A stretch of 64,000 nucleotides of DNA from Ochotona curzoniae (GCF_017591425.1 NW_024467106.1:20326501-20390500), one strand, 5' to 3'; counted from the stretch's first letter, positions 46,132 through 58,042 are shown. The notes: a model not told the origin generated them from the sequence alone. Numbers and translations are program-made.

Positions 46132-46726
46132 TTTCTCCATTATCATAATCTTTGTTGCATCATGGGAAATTACTAATTCTTACTGTTCACCATTCCAGGC
46201 AGTCTGATTTTTAGGCCTGTATTTGAAATCTCTGTGCTTCTCTGCCTTCATAATTATTTTTCTTTGTTTATGTCATCAAAAGAAATAGTGGGGAGGAGGG
46301 GAAAGAATATAAAAGCCAACATGAAAGGAATTGTGGCCATGCCAAAAACAGACACAGCATACAGATTTGAATGTTAGTACCCCAGCTACCAAATTCAGTA
46401 GGGAACCTCAGGACACTGGCAGAGCGTAGATACTTGGTGTGAGTCAATGGATGGCTGAGTAAGTCAACAGCAGCTTGACTCCAGAAAATTTGAGAATGTG
46501 GAGAATTCAGCATGACCATCCACTCTGGCCTGGGTGCCTCAGAGCTCACACATTCTTGCTGCAGGAAAATAGAGCAAACCTGGTGCCTGGTTTGAAGGGT
46601 GCAGAATGTATGCAGGCATCAGTGATCTTTGCAAAATACATAGTCCAAGAGCTGAATTCAAATATCCTTGCTGCCCCTGAACTGCTCACTTTACCTTTCT
46701 TTGATGACACTTCCAAAGATTGGGGG

Positions 46727-47030
46727 AGGGCTGGGGTTGGCACAGTAGTTAAGACGCTGCTTGGGATGCCCACATCCCATATCCGGAGTGTTCAGGTTTG
46801 AGTCCCAGCTTTGCTTCTGATTGCACCTGCTGCTAATGCATGCCCTGAGAGGCAGGAGGTGATGTGTCAAGTGCTTGGGTCCCTGGCGACCTATGTGGGA
46901 GACCCAGGTTGAGTTCCAGATTCCCAGCTTTTGCCTATTCCAGCCCTGGCAGTTGCAAGCATCTGGAGAGCGAAGCAGCAGCTGGAAGCTCTCTCTCACC
47001 TTGCCTTCTAAATTAATTCATTAAAGTGCT
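46727..47030 (+). repeat. C-type SINE just upstream of FRRS1L island
   Basis: GGGGTTGGCACAGTAGTTAAG head, GGTTTGAGTCCCAGCTTTGC; ends about 230 bases before the CpG island. Confidence 0.85.
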
Positions 47031-47259
47031 AATTGTGTGTTCAGTGGAATTAAAAAAGATAATTTTGGCATTAAAAAATCCATTTTAGTATACAGTGGGA
47101 TCTTGCAGTTTCAGATTCCTTCGGGGTAATCCTAAGAATAATTGTTTTAAAAGTGCTCTACGTAAACCAAACATCCTCCAGAGGAGCCCTTTGTAAGTTG
47201 GAGCATGCCTTGGGATTCCCGGGGGAACTGGTGGACTGCAAATTTTGCTTTAAGGTCTT

Positions 47260-47960
47260 GGAACGGGGCTGAGATCAGTGATGCTGCTAAGTTCCCTGGT
47301 GATGTTGATGCCGTCGCGTCCCAGACCGCACTTAGAGTCCTCGCGGAAAAGGACGTGCACCTGCGGGAGAGTTGGGGAGGGAGGATGGATGCTAGCAAGC
47401 CGCCTTCAAAACGAATCAGACGGGGAGGAGGAGATGCTGGGAGGAACGGCAGGCTGCGGGGCTGGAGCGAGGATGCGCAGACCGAGGCCAGGAGGCGGCT
47501 GGCGGCTGCGCGGTTGCGCGGGTGCGCGCTGGCGGCGGCGGCTCAGTCCGCGCGGCGCCCCCGCTGCGGCCCCAGCGGCCTGGGCTGCGGGATCGGTGCG
47601 CAGCGATGGCGCGGCCGCCCCGGCAGCTGCCGGGGGTCTGGGCGCCGCTGCTCCTGCTGCTGCTGGCCGGGCCCGCCGCCTGCGCCGCCAGCCCCGCAGA
47701 CGACGGTGCGGGCCCAGGGAGCCGGGGACCCCGAGGCCGCGCGCGCGGAGACGTGGGCGCCGACGAGACGGTGCCGCGCCACGACTCCTCCTACGGCACC
47801 TTCGCTGGGGAGTTCTACGACCTGCGCTACCTGTCAGAGGAGGGTGAGGCGGCGGGAGAGGAGGGGAGAAGGAGTCAGGGCCGGGCTGGGGGCGGCGGAG
47901 ACTCGGGGCAGCTATGGCACGGCCGAGGCCGGGGATGCGGGACGTGATGCTCAGCACCTC
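47260..47960 (+). promoter_or_regulatory. FRRS1L: CpG island promoter of FRRS1L
   Basis: CpG is rare through most of the window but dense here, especially at 47470-47940, where GCGC and GGCGG strings are frequent. The island covers the presumed start site, the 5'UTR, all of exon 1 and the first ~100 bases of intron 1. I see no TATA box close upstream of the ATG. A dispersed, CpG-type promoter is the natural reading for a brain-expressed housekeeping-like start. The exact start site cannot be seen. Confidence 0.8.
47606..47843 (+). CDS. FRRS1L: FRRS1L exon 1 (start codon, signal peptide)
   Basis: FRRS1L (formerly C9orf4) is an ER membrane protein that helps assemble AMPA-type glutamate receptors; loss in humans causes epileptic encephalopathy. 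The ATG has a good context (GCGATGG, G at -3 and +4). Residues 1-28 are a signal peptide: [14 protein letters not shown], a Leu-rich core and an Ala-Cys-Ala-Ala cleavage region. A Gly/Arg/Ala-rich linker follows, then the conserved [20 protein letters not shown]. The exon ends with one base of a Gly codon at the donor GTGAGG (47844). The frame stays open upstream to a TAG at 47393 but has no in-frame ATG, so 47606 is the start. The DOMON domain and C-terminal anchor are in later exons, outside the window. Confidence 0.95.
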
Positions 47961-49647
47961 CCCTGCTTCCTTACAGCGAGGGCCGGGGAGCTGTGCGCGC
48001 CTGCTGCCCACTCTCCAAGTGGAGCGACCGAAGCAGAAAACTGGAGGTGCTCCCCCTCTCATGGCAAGGCTGTGCCCCGGGGCCCGCCAGTCCCCAGATA
48101 TGGCTTCCACCTTGGCTGCTGTGGGTAGGCGAGGAGGCCGCCATCGGTCCGGGGGTGGGTGAGAGTTGAGCAGCTGTGGGGAGCAGAGACTCCAACTGAG
48201 AAAGGAAGCAGCCCCAGCTCTTAGCCTCCTGTTCCTGGCCACTTGCCCCAGCACCAGCGCAGGCTCGTATCCCTCTCCCATCACTCGTTTTGCCTGGGAA
48301 GCAAGTTGTGCTTCCCTAGTATGAGGGTCGTTTGGAGCCTGCTGGGCTGCCCCATAGATCTACCTCAAAGAACGCAGCAACTGAACTGAAGCTGCTGTGA
48401 GGGACCGGAAATAGGCATTTTCCTGCCTGCTGGGATCGCCTGCTCTTCTTTTCTCCTGCTAAAAGACCCCTCAAAGCTGGTGTTTAAAATGTCGACATGT
48501 GTTAGTGCGTATATATGTGGGGATTGACTGGGGCTGTGCCAGAAACGAACGTGAGTAGCCTCAATAAGATAGATATTCCTCTCTCATGTGAAGAAATATA
48601 AACACTGATGTCTCAGAATTGGCATACAAGCTCCTGGGTCACCAAGGGCCCTGAATTCTGTTCTTCTGCCTCATCAACCTTCTTAGCATGCTTCATGGTC
48701 CAAAATGACTGCTGATGCTCCAGATGTTACATTCACCTTCCAGAAGATGGGAAAGAGGAAACAGGAAGAAGGTTGGTGACTACGTTATAAGGAAATTCCA
48801 CAGATGTCCCATAAAAGGAGACTAGGGTCACAGACAGGTACCAAGGAACCTGAGCCATAATACACCCAGTTTGACAACTAAAGTTAGCACATTAACGAAG
48901 ATGGAGAGTATAGAGTGGAAGAAGGTATTAGCTGGAGGCTTCACTGTTGCCACAGAGACCCTAACATTTGGGGCTTACATGAAAGTATGTTTCCCTCAGG
49001 TGTGAGTCTGGCTGGTTGAAGGCTGCCAACGTGACTGGGCACAGGTGCCTTCTGTCTTGTTGCTTCCCCATCCCCCATAGTAGGGTCCTGGTGTGTGCTG
49101 TAGAAGCCAGGTTGCTTGAAAGAAGGGACAAAACAAAAATCCTGAGCACGCAGTCACCTTTGGGGCTACTTGCGTGTATAGCAGCTGCTCCTGTTCCTTT
49201 GCAAAACATGTAACTAGGTGACCTCACTAAAAGACAGAGCCAGGAGATGTGATCGCCCTGCCAAGCTGCTGTGTGGCCAGGGAGAAGGAGGAAGCAGGGT
49301 AGGAGAACCGTAAGCGGATGCACAGACTCTGCCACGCTGGAAAGGAGCAAGCATTCCAGAGCTGGTCGGCTTTCTGAAAGTGCCCAGTGCGTATCTGTGC
49401 TTGGTCCCGTGAGACAGCTTGGGCAGCGTGAATTACAGTCTGGCTGAAGAGCAGGGCCAGATTCCACACGTGCCCCTGGACCCACGAGCAGCACAGGATA
49501 GTGTTGTCTGATCTGGACAGTTTTAGGAACGTGGCCAGTGGGTAGGCTTGCTGCCATCAAGGCCAACTTTATCAGGTCAAGCCAGGAAGTAGGAAGGATC
49601 GGTGAGACGTAGGAGGGAAGGCATCTATGTGAGGTGCCTGCGCTGGG

Positions 49648-49672
49648 GTGTGTGTGTGTGTGTGTGTGTGTG
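49648..49672 (+). repeat. TG microsatellite
   Basis: About 12 TG units in FRRS1L intron 1. Confidence 0.95.
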
Positions 49673-50679
49673 GCTGCAGGGTGTGCTGTGCCTACGGATT
49701 CCCTTCTTTATCTCTTGCCCCCTCCTACTCATCAATGCAGAACCACCTGGCTTAACCTTCCCAAAACCCACCTGCATCCCTGGCGGTTACATTATAAACT
49801 CGACGAAAGTTAGCACCTGCTCCCTGGGTGAAGCATTGATCTGGAAGCATGCCTTGATCTGGAATTTTCTCTCTGACCCCACTTCCTCTTACAGGCATCT
49901 CCTACATCAACCCAAGTTTCACCTCCATTCTTCCCCTGCTTTTTGACAGTTTTGCCTCCTCTTCAGCTGCAGCTCCTACCTGCCTCTGCAGGGAATGAGC
50001 AGGGGTGCCTGTTGGCTGGCTGTCCTAGGGCCGGACCATTCCCCCGCACGGGTCCTGCATACGGACTTCCTTGGGAGCCATGTGCATCAGTGATGCTGCC
50101 TTCAAGGGAACTGAGACTCCCGGGGGAAACAAGCAGAACCAGGCGAGAAAGGGGTGCCCCAGACTGCACAGGAATGTGGTGTGACAGGAAGCCACACCTC
50201 CTCCTACAGGCAGGCCCTCTGGATGCAAATTCAAGGTAGTTGGTGTGCTAGGAAGAGCACCAATGGACTGCAGAGGAAGAGGAGGCAGAGATCGTGCCTT
50301 TTTCCTGTCCTTTTTGTCACTACAAGTTGGTATCCACTTGTTTCCTTCTTGAGGGATCTCGCCTCCTCAGACCGCAAGTTGCCAAGCAATTGGGTGTGTA
50401 ATCAAAAGGCCTGAGTGTGTGAAACCAGAATTCAGCCAATCACAGCCATAGAGATGGGATTTCACAGAAGCAGTGTGAGCGCTGACTGGCTGGTACCTGC
50501 CTGGGCCAGGCGCTGTTTCTCCAGTGTACAGCTTGTTCGGACCCCCAAGCCAAGGGCTTATACACTAGCTGATTGGGTGTCTCTGATCACCCCCTAAGGC
50601 ATTCATTCAATTACTGTTCTGGCTAACTGTGCTAGTTGTGAGATTCTTGGAGTTCCCTCTGTCTCAGCATATACGGCTC

Positions 50680-50760
50680 ATCCTTATAGTCCTAACTTAA
50701 ATGCCACCTCTTTCAAGGAGTCTACCCTGATTTTCTCCTTCTCCAGACTCTTGCCATGAG
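50680..50760 (+). repeat. L2-like 3' fragment
   Basis: AAATGCCACCTCTTTCAAGGA followed by CTACCCTGATTTTC is the usual LINE2 3' motif. Confidence 0.5.
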
Positions 50761-51569
50761 ACAGGGCTACTCTCTCACAGTACTCTCCGTAACCTTGGTG
50801 TGACCTTCTTTGCCCTCTGTGGCCCAGAATCTGCATAGGATCTTGGTGTTCAAATCCTGTGACTTACACCTCTTTCCCCTGGGACTCTCTACCCAGAATC
50901 TGAGTAATCAGAACAATGGAATGCAAAGCAGATATTTTATTAAGGGTAAATACCCTATTCTGAGGCTTCTTTACGAAAGAGAAGAGGAAGAAAAACTTAA
51001 TGGAGTACTGGCTTAATTAGATTAAGTCCCACAGCCACCTGCTCCCTTGCCCTGTTCTGGATCCTCTGTCTTTCCTAAACAGCCACGTGGTTGATGGTGA
51101 CAGGATCGCCAGGGGGCCGTGCACTGCATGGAAGGAGCACCATCATGGCTGCCTGTCTTTAAAACATAGTGAGCTGTCCATTTGGGAAACAGGGCCCAGT
51201 GAATGACCATCAAGGCCTGACCATGGTTTGTCCTGTCTTGGGAACAAGCTAGAGAGAAGGGCAGGGGGCAGGGGGAGATGCGCCCTTGTCTGCCTGCGAC
51301 CTTCCTCCTCTGCTGTGCATTGTGGGGGAGGCGCGACTCATGTCCCCTTGCAGTGAGGAGGTTCTTCAGAGGTAGCCATCTGCATCTTACTGGGATGTCG
51401 CCTGATGGCAGCTCTCACTGGAGCCACATGTCATGTTTATGTGTGCCAGGCAACATTTGAAGATGCTTCAGTCACAGTAACTGGAATCCCAACAGCCTCT
51501 GGTTGCCCCACTTTAGGGTTAAGGAAGCTGACCCTCCGGAAATCTCAGTAGGGGTGGGCTTCTGTCTTA

Positions 51570-51830
51570 GTAAATGGAACAATGAAGTGTGTGCTTGAAT
51601 TCTCAGCTCCCACTCTTGACTACAACTTCCTGCTGATGGGATTCCTGGAGACACAGTGATAGCTCCAGTGATCGGGTTCTTGCCACCCATAGAGACCTGA
51701 ATTGGGTTCCCAGCTTCCAGTTTTGGTCCTGGCTGGGAGGCCATTGTGGACATCCGGGGAGTGACCCAGAAGCTGGGAGCTCTCTCTGCCTCTCAAATAA
51801 GTCATAAAATAATTTTTTTTAAAAAAAAGG
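51570..51830 (+). repeat. C-type SINE, old
   Basis: TGACTACAACTTCCTGCTGAT, CATCCGGGGAGTGACCCAGA, CTCAAATAAGTCATAAAATA. Confidence 0.8.
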
Positions 51831-52799
51831 AAATATCTTAGCCAAATTTGCATAGCTAGAAAGCAGTGGAGAGCTGTGTTGGTTTGTTGACTGTGGGTGA
51901 GGTGGCACGAGACTGGTTGGAGTGGCAGGCCCCCCTTGACATGTGCTAGGGAAGGGCTTGGTTGGGTGAATTGAGTCTTTTTGTGAGTGAACTCCAGAGG
52001 TGGGGTGTGGGACTGACACAGCAGGCAGGTAATACCCCCGCTTCCTGAGCGATGTAGGTGTCACCGTGCAAGGTGCATTCACCTGTGAGTGGAGCTTTGC
52101 ACTGGGTTGGCAACTTCACTTCTTCCCAGGACTCTGATTAGTAGAAACACTGGTTCAGGTGGCGGAGAGAGAAAAAGAGAAAGAGAGAGAGAGGGAGAAA
52201 GAGGCAGCAGTTCTCAGAGAGGAAATAGGATGGTGCGAGCAGTCAATTTCTAGTTAAAACATCAGGGACTGGAGTGCTACATTATTACCTGAAGGCTTTG
52301 GTCCAAGGAGTTAATTAGAAGCAATCAATAGGAGCCCAAAGCCAGGAACCCCTTAGCAGCATGGGCAGAACTGGCTCAGGGAAGGGAGCAGAAAAGAAAC
52401 ACAGAATCTCTATGAGTTCCAGGAGAATGGAAACCACAAAACCATATTGAGAGCCTCAGGCAGCAGCAAGGAAATTAAGTGCTCCTCCTGGTAGCATCTG
52501 AAGAGAGGCAGCAATGATAGAGATGAAAACTGGGGAAGACCAACCTGGCTTTTGTCACTTTCTATAGCAGAATGGTTGTGTGCAAGAAGGAAGAAGGGGG
52601 CCAAGGGGGCCAGAGACAGCTTTCATTTTAAGCCCAGTATTATGGAGTCCCATTGAGTTTTTATTTGTGGCGGAGGGGGACTTACTTAAATAAAAATTAA
52701 AGAGAAAATAGCAAGTCAAAAAATGATTTTAAAAAAGTGAGATTGGACAAGGCCAAGGGGAGAGGGGGAAAGCTGGCCAAATCTAGGCGGCTTGGCCCG

Positions 52800-53170
52800 T
52801 GTTTCTCAAGACTGGAAAGGCAGGTGAGCAAAGGAGAGACCTGACAGGGAAGGGACGGGACACATGGGTAAGCCATGGAGTGACAGGATCTGGTTTCTGT
52901 TCAGAAAGATGGTGCGTGCTGCAGCATGAGGGAAGCAAGGGGTGCTGATAGGAGAGGACCAATAGCTAAAATGCAGGCTTGGTTCACAAGTTAGGAAGAT
53001 CAAAAAGAGAGGCCCCCGGACATGAACCAAGTGGAGAAACCAAGGAGTGATGCATGGAGAATGAGGGACTGACTGGCAGAAGGACTGTCATATCGATGGC
53101 GCTCTCAAGGAGGGGTCCTGGGGAAGGAGGAACTTGAAGCTGGATATCCAGGGTTGGTTTGCTTGTGGAA
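52800..53170. repeat. L2-like ancient repeat
   Basis: AAGCCATGGAGTGACAGGATC and CTTGAAGCTGGATATCCAGGG resemble the ancient LINE pattern noted at 31545 and 39236. Confidence 0.4.
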
Positions 53171-53399
53171 TAGCCAGAAACACAAGGGGTAGTTGGCTTT
53201 TAGGCTTCAGTATCCAAGGAAAGGGGAAAGGCTGAAATTTGCAGTCAGAGAACAGAGCATAAATGTAAAGGAAGTAGGAAGAAATAAGAATTATAAAGAT
53301 AAAGCAGAATTAAGTGTATAGTGCGTATTATGGGAAATGAAGCTATCTGTAGATTAAAGCTTTCTTCACTGGTATATGAGTAAACATATATGTTATTTT

Positions 53400-53690
53400 T
53401 TTTAATTATTGTTATGATTTTATGATACAGTTCCATAGGCCTTGGGATTTCTCTACCTTCACCTCAAGTCCCCTCCTCACCACTGAGTTCGCCTATGTTA
53501 TTACTCTCATATAATTCTTCATAAACAGTCATATGTCCAACATTGTGGGCATGGACAATGGCAGAGAGTCTAGTATCCATTGTCAAGATATAGTTAACTG
53601 TTTCATTGGTAGTCCATCTTTGATCTGGAAGTAGAGATGCATACTGAATCGTATCCTCACATCTGGGCATAATACATGTTATGGGAAAAG
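53400..53690 (-). repeat. Interspersed repeat, probably L1 3' end
   Basis: Same family as 15590-15860: ACAGTTCCATAGGCCTTGGG, CATTGTGGGCATGG, CATCTTTGATCTGGAAGTAGA. The T/A-rich edge at 53395-53410 would be the 3' tail of a minus-strand insertion. Confidence 0.65.
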
Positions 53691-53692
53691 AA

Positions 53693-54000
53693 GCTATCCA
53701 TATGGCTCAGTGACTAAATCTGAGGATCCACCGGGATCCCATATAGGTCCAGTACTTGTCTTGGCTGCTCCACTTCCCATCCACCTCCCTGCTTGTAGTC
53801 TGGAAAAGCAGCAGAGTATGGCCCAAAGCCTTGGAACCCTACACCTGTGTGGGAGACCTGGAGGAAGCTCCTGGCTCCTGGCTTTGGATCAGCTCAGCTC
53901 TGGGTGTTGCGGCCATTTGTGAATCAGTGGGCAGAAGATCTGTCTCTCCTTCTCTCTGTAAATCTGCCTTTCCAATAAAAATAAATAAATCTTTTTTTAA
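53693..54000 (+). repeat. C-type SINE
   Basis: TGTAGTCTGGAAAAGCAGCAG core, CTTTCCAATAAAAATAAATA end. Confidence 0.9.
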
Positions 54001-54297
54001 GCAGATTTATTTAATTGAAAGTCAAAGCACCAGAAAGATGCAGAATGAGAGACTATTCCATCCACTGGTTCATTCAATCATTAAATGGCCCAGTAAGCCA
54101 GGAACTAAGAACGCCTTGAGTCTTCCACTGGATGTTGGAGACCCAAGCATTCAGGCCGTCTTTTGCTGCTTACCCAGGTCCATGGGCAGGAAGCTGAATT
54201 GGGAGCTGAGAAGCTGATACTCAAAAACTGGCACTCTGATATGGGATGATGGCATCAATAGTGGTGCCTTAAGTCACTACACCACAGCACCAGCCCC
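54001..54297 (-). repeat. C-type SINE, tail to tail with the previous
   Basis: GCAGATTTATTTAATTGAAAG tail, CACTACACCACAGCACCAGCCCC head. Confidence 0.9.
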
Positions 54298-54679
54298 AAT
54301 ATACCTATCTTTTAACTCCATGTTTCCACATCCTCTCTCTGTGTGTATGGATATATGCAAATACACAGTAGAGGTTTATTTTAAAGAACATATTCACCTG
54401 ATTAGAGGCAGGCAAGTCTAAAATCTCTGGGACAGGTTAGCAGCAGGTTGGAGACCCAGAAATGAGCAGGTGTTAGGGCTCAACTCAACACCAGCTGCTA
54501 CTGCATTGCTTGGAAGATTCCTTCCTTGTTCCATCCAGGACTTTAACTTACTGAATGAGGCCCACTCACATGGCAGAGTGCAGGCAAATCCTCTAACAGC
54601 AATATCTGGACTAATATTTGTGCAATGATCAAAGTTCCTCAGCCTCGCCAAGTTGACACATAAAATTAACCAGCAGAGT

Positions 54680-54995
54680 AATAAGCTCCTGGCAAGATTG
54701 ATCAAGAAAAAAGAGAGAATCCAGATACTATTAGGAATGAAAAAGGGATAGCTGCGAACAGAGATTTTAAAAGCTAATTAAACTGTAATTGTAAAGAGAA
54801 AGATGGCCTGATTTAAAGTCAGGGAAAGGCTCTACATTTTCTTCAAAGGCAGAGCAAGAACTGATAAACCTATGAAGAGATGAATTTTCAACTCATATTA
54901 AAGGACAATATTACCTTATTAACAAAACCAGACAAGGACACAATGAGAAAGCAAAATTATAGAAGACTACTGGTCATGTACCATACCAAAAAAAA
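54680..54995 (+). repeat. L1 ORF2 remnant, sense
   Basis: GATTGATCAAGAAAAAAGAG, then AAACCAGACAAGGACACAAT, matches conserved L1 ORF2 stretches. It has stops and gaps. A young SINE interrupts its continuation. Confidence 0.75.
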
Positions 54996-55017
54996 ACAAC
55001 AAATAAAAAAACTTCTA

Positions 55018-55349
55018 GGGCTCAGCACGGTGGCGCAGTGGTTAAGGTCCTCGCCTTGCACCCCCGGGATCCCATATGGGCGCCCGTTCTAATCCCGGCA
55101 GCCCCGCTTCCCTTCCAGCTCCCTGCCTGTGGCCTGGGAAAGCAGTCGAGGACGGCCCAAAGCTTTGGGACCCTGCACCCGTGTGGGAGACCCAGAAGAG
55201 GCTCCTGGCTTCGGATTGGCATAGCATCGGCTGTTGCGCTCACTTGGGGAGTGAATCATCGGACGGAAGATCTTCCTCTCTGTCTCTCTTCTCTGTATAT
55301 CCGCCTTTCCAATAAAAAAAATAATAAAAATAAATCTTTAAAAAAAAAA
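55018..55349 (+). mobile_element. Young C-type SINE, full-length
   Basis: Nearly identical in body to the copies at 37614 and 60485 (GGTGGCGCAGTGGTTAAGG head, CCCGCTTCCCTTCCAGCTCC core). The A-rich ACTTCT is repeated on both sides, consistent with a short target-site duplication. Confidence 0.95.
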
Positions 55350-55351
55350 CT

Positions 55352-55600
55352 TCTGAAAGAACAGAAGTGATATTTTAGGTAAAGATGGGCTGTTTGAAAG
55401 CCAGAGTGACAGTAACATCAGACAAAACATAGTGAAAATAAAACGCAAGGAGCAGCTAATGTCAGAGAAAAGAAATCAGCATGTCTGTAATAACGTAGCT
55501 TCCAATACATGAAGCAGTAACTGATGGAGAAACAAGTACATCAGATTTGGGCATCTACCCTTCATAATGAAAAATCCAACACTATGGGATACCAGGGGAG
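55352..55600 (+). repeat. L1 ORF2 remnant, sense
   Basis: ACATCAGACAAAACATAGTG and CAGTAACTGATGGAGAAACA follow L1 ORF2-type order, but highly decayed. Confidence 0.5.
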
Positions 55601-55899
55601 CAGGTGGTAGCTTTACTTAATGCTTGGATTTGTTTTAACTTTCCTAAATAGGCCATTAAACTTTTTCATATATACAAGTTTTCTCAGAATTCCTACCCTG
55701 GCTATAACATTTATTGTATGTTTTATTTAGAATGTTAAATACAGTTTCTAAAGAAATGATCATTCTTGAGAATCAAGGTGGTGGAATAGGGTAAGGACAC
55801 GTTTAAATAGCTCGGTGAGAACTCACTGAGCTCAGTGGATTGCACTGATCCCACAGGAGTGAGGGTAGGGACAGATGGAGGGACTGTAGTGTATGAGGT

Positions 55900-56420
55900 A
55901 GGTTTCTTTTACAGGGCATGGATGGATTCTAAAATTGATTGTTTTGATGGTTGCACAACCCCATGAATATACTAGAAATCATTACATTGTATTGTAGTCA
56001 TTTAGCTTTTCAGTACTTATTTATGACTTCTATCCCATATCTGTAATTGTCCACAGTGTTTTTTTTGAGATTATTCCATCCTTGGTCCTACTCAGTGGGG
56101 GAATGGAAACATCAGACTCACCCATCTTGGAAATACCTTCACAAATAGCACAGGCTTTAAATAACCCGTCAAGCCTATAGTGACCTTGTCAATCTTAACC
56201 CTGTTATCTTGATGGATGCATACTTCTTGTCACCGGTAATTCAGTTGCTGGCAGAGCATTTCCATGACACAAACATGTGTCTACAAGTTTTCTGGCATCA
56301 GTCTGCTTGCTGAGGCCGCATCTGCTGCCCACCACAATGCACAACAAAGTGGGTTGTATACTTTAAAAGGGTAAATCATGTGGTATGTGAATTATATCTC
56401 GATGGAACTATTGCAAAATG
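55900..56420 (+). repeat. L1 3'UTR remnant, sense
   Basis: TTTGATGGTTGCACAACCCC and later TGGTATGTGAATTATATCTC are hallmark old L1 3'UTR strings. The stretch between is insertion or unknown sequence. Confidence 0.75.
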
Positions 56421-56609
56421 AGAAATACCACAAAACCAATAAATGTCTTGTAATCCTCTCCATCTGAGTTAAACAACCTTGTTCTTAATTCCATCTGATT
56501 GATGGAATTTTGGATTCAAGGTAGTTTTTGCTCTCAGGGAGAAAGGCAGGCATGCTCCAGAAAGCCCAGGACCAATTCACAGGGAACCAGTTCCCTAGGC
56601 CTGTCAGAT

Positions 56610-56875
56610 TGCTCCTTCACTTTGGGAGCCTGCACTGTGGTGCCACAGATGAAGGCTCCAGTTGTGGTGCTCCCCACAAATGTGCCTGGGAAGGCGATGG
56701 AGGTGGGTCAAGGACCTGGGACCCTGCCACCTGGCACCTGTGGACCCACATGGAGTTTCTGGCTCCTGGCTTTGCCATTTAGAGAGTGAGCTAGTGGATG
56801 AAAGGTTTCTCTCTCTTTCTCTCTCTCTCCTCCTGTTTTTCTGCCTGTGGAATAAATAAATAAACCTTAAAAAAT
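56610..56875 (+). repeat. C-type SINE
   Basis: CACTGTGGTGCCACAGATGA head, TGTGGAATAAATAAATAAAC end. Confidence 0.85.
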
Positions 56876-56884
56876 TCTTCATGT

Positions 56885-57130
56885 TTTAAAAATGTTTATT
56901 TTATTTATTTGAAAGATAAAGTAACAGAGAGAGGGAGGAAAAGACAGAGAATGAGAGACATTGGGATCCAAATATATAGTCTGGGCCAGGAGCTTCTTCC
57001 AGTCTCCCACGTGGGTGCAGGGGCCCAGGTACTTGGGCCAGTCTCTCCTTCTTTCCCCAGGTCATTGGCAGGGAGCTAGATTGGAAGTGGAGCAGTCAGG
57101 ACTTGAACCAGCACCGACGGTGCCAGCCCC
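56885..57130 (-). repeat. C-type SINE, tail to tail with the previous
   Basis: AAAATGTTTATTTTATTTAT tail, GGGAGCTAGATTGGAAGTGG, GGTGCCAGCCCC. Confidence 0.88.
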
Positions 57131-57611
57131 GAGAAAGTTATCTTACAAAATGTTTCAAAGAGCCAGCTTCATTTGGGCAATCACTCATCTATGGATGTGT
57201 GTTCTCCGTTCAATTTCTTCCTACCCACATTTGAATTATTTCTTTGTTTCCACTTTGAAGCATAGTTTGGTAGAGTTGTTTTTGATCTTATTTCCTGAGA
57301 AGTGTATTCATAGGTATAGGTTGCCCTCTAAGGTGTGTTAGACTTCTACCAAACATTGTTACATATAATGCTTCGATGGTCATTATTAATGTGTCTTGAT
57401 CTTTCTTTTTAATTTGCTTCTTAACCCATGGAATAATATGGTTTTCATTTCCAGCTATAGGCAAATTTCCCCCAAACATTTGTTTGAAATTTTACTGCAC
57501 TGCAATCAGAAAACATCTATCTGATGTACGTCCTGTCTAATATACTGACTTTATTATTTTCTAACAGAATGTCAGTTTTACTGTTCACTCCTTGTGTGCA
57601 CAGGAAGAATA

Positions 57612-57943
57612 TGAGGACTGGCACAGTGGTGTGGCAAGCTAATCTTTCGCCTGCAAGACTGACATCCCATACAGGCACTGGTTCATGTCCTGATTGTTCC
57701 ACTTCCAAACCAGCTCTCTTCTTATAGCCTGGGAGAGCAGTGTAGGATGTTTCAGTTCCTTGGACCCCTGCACCAATGTGGAAGACCTGGGAAAAGCTCC
57801 TGCTTTGGATTAGCTCAGCTCTGGCCTTTGCGGCTATTTGGAGAGTGAACTAGCAGCTGGAAGAGCTGTTTCTCTCTTGCTCTTCTCTCTGTAAATCTCC
57901 TTTCCAAAAAAAGATTAAAGAAATCTTTAAAAAAAAAAAAAAG
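57612..57943 (+). repeat. C-type SINE nested in L1
   Basis: GAGGACTGGCACAGTGGTGTG head, TATAGCCTGGGAGAGCAGTG core, long poly(A) end. It has the head of the more general lagomorph form. Confidence 0.9.
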
Positions 57944-58042
57944 AATGATTCCATACTTGTGGATTCTATATGTCTATTTGGTTGAACTTATTATTTGTGT
58001 AATTCAAATAATGTATATTTTTCATTTTAAAAACTTGATTTA

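Larger units (their letters stand above)
42521..47259. other. Intergenic region EPB41L4B-FRRS1L
   Basis: Holds an antisense L1 3' remnant (43858-44345) and four SINEs (45172-46131, 46727-47030). The stretches 42521-43850, 44350-45170 and 46140-46720 show no gene. The open frame at 44499-44828 has no recognisable feature. Confidence 0.65.

Noticed and set aside
47205..48128. Plus-strand open frame of 307 codons
   Set aside because: Runs through the CpG island in a different frame from FRRS1L exon 1 and crosses its donor site. Arg/Ala/Gly-rich composition is what GC-rich non-coding sequence gives.
47406..48284. Minus-strand open frame of 292 codons
   Set aside because: Antisense shadow of the same CpG island; no conserved features, and stops are rare simply because GC is high.
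48545..48850. Possible ancient repeat in FRRS1L intron 1 (GATGTCTCAGAATTGGCATA)
   Set aside because: Looks familiar as an interspersed repeat, but the family and limits are uncertain.
48961..49566. Minus-strand open frame of 201 codons
   Set aside because: In FRRS1L intron 1. No recognisable domain, signal or splice structure, and the composition looks like random intron.
54390..54690. Possible LTR or other old repeat (CAAGTTGACACATAAAATTAA)
   Set aside because: The string is familiar from mammalian repeats, but I could not assign a family with confidence, so it is not listed as a feature.
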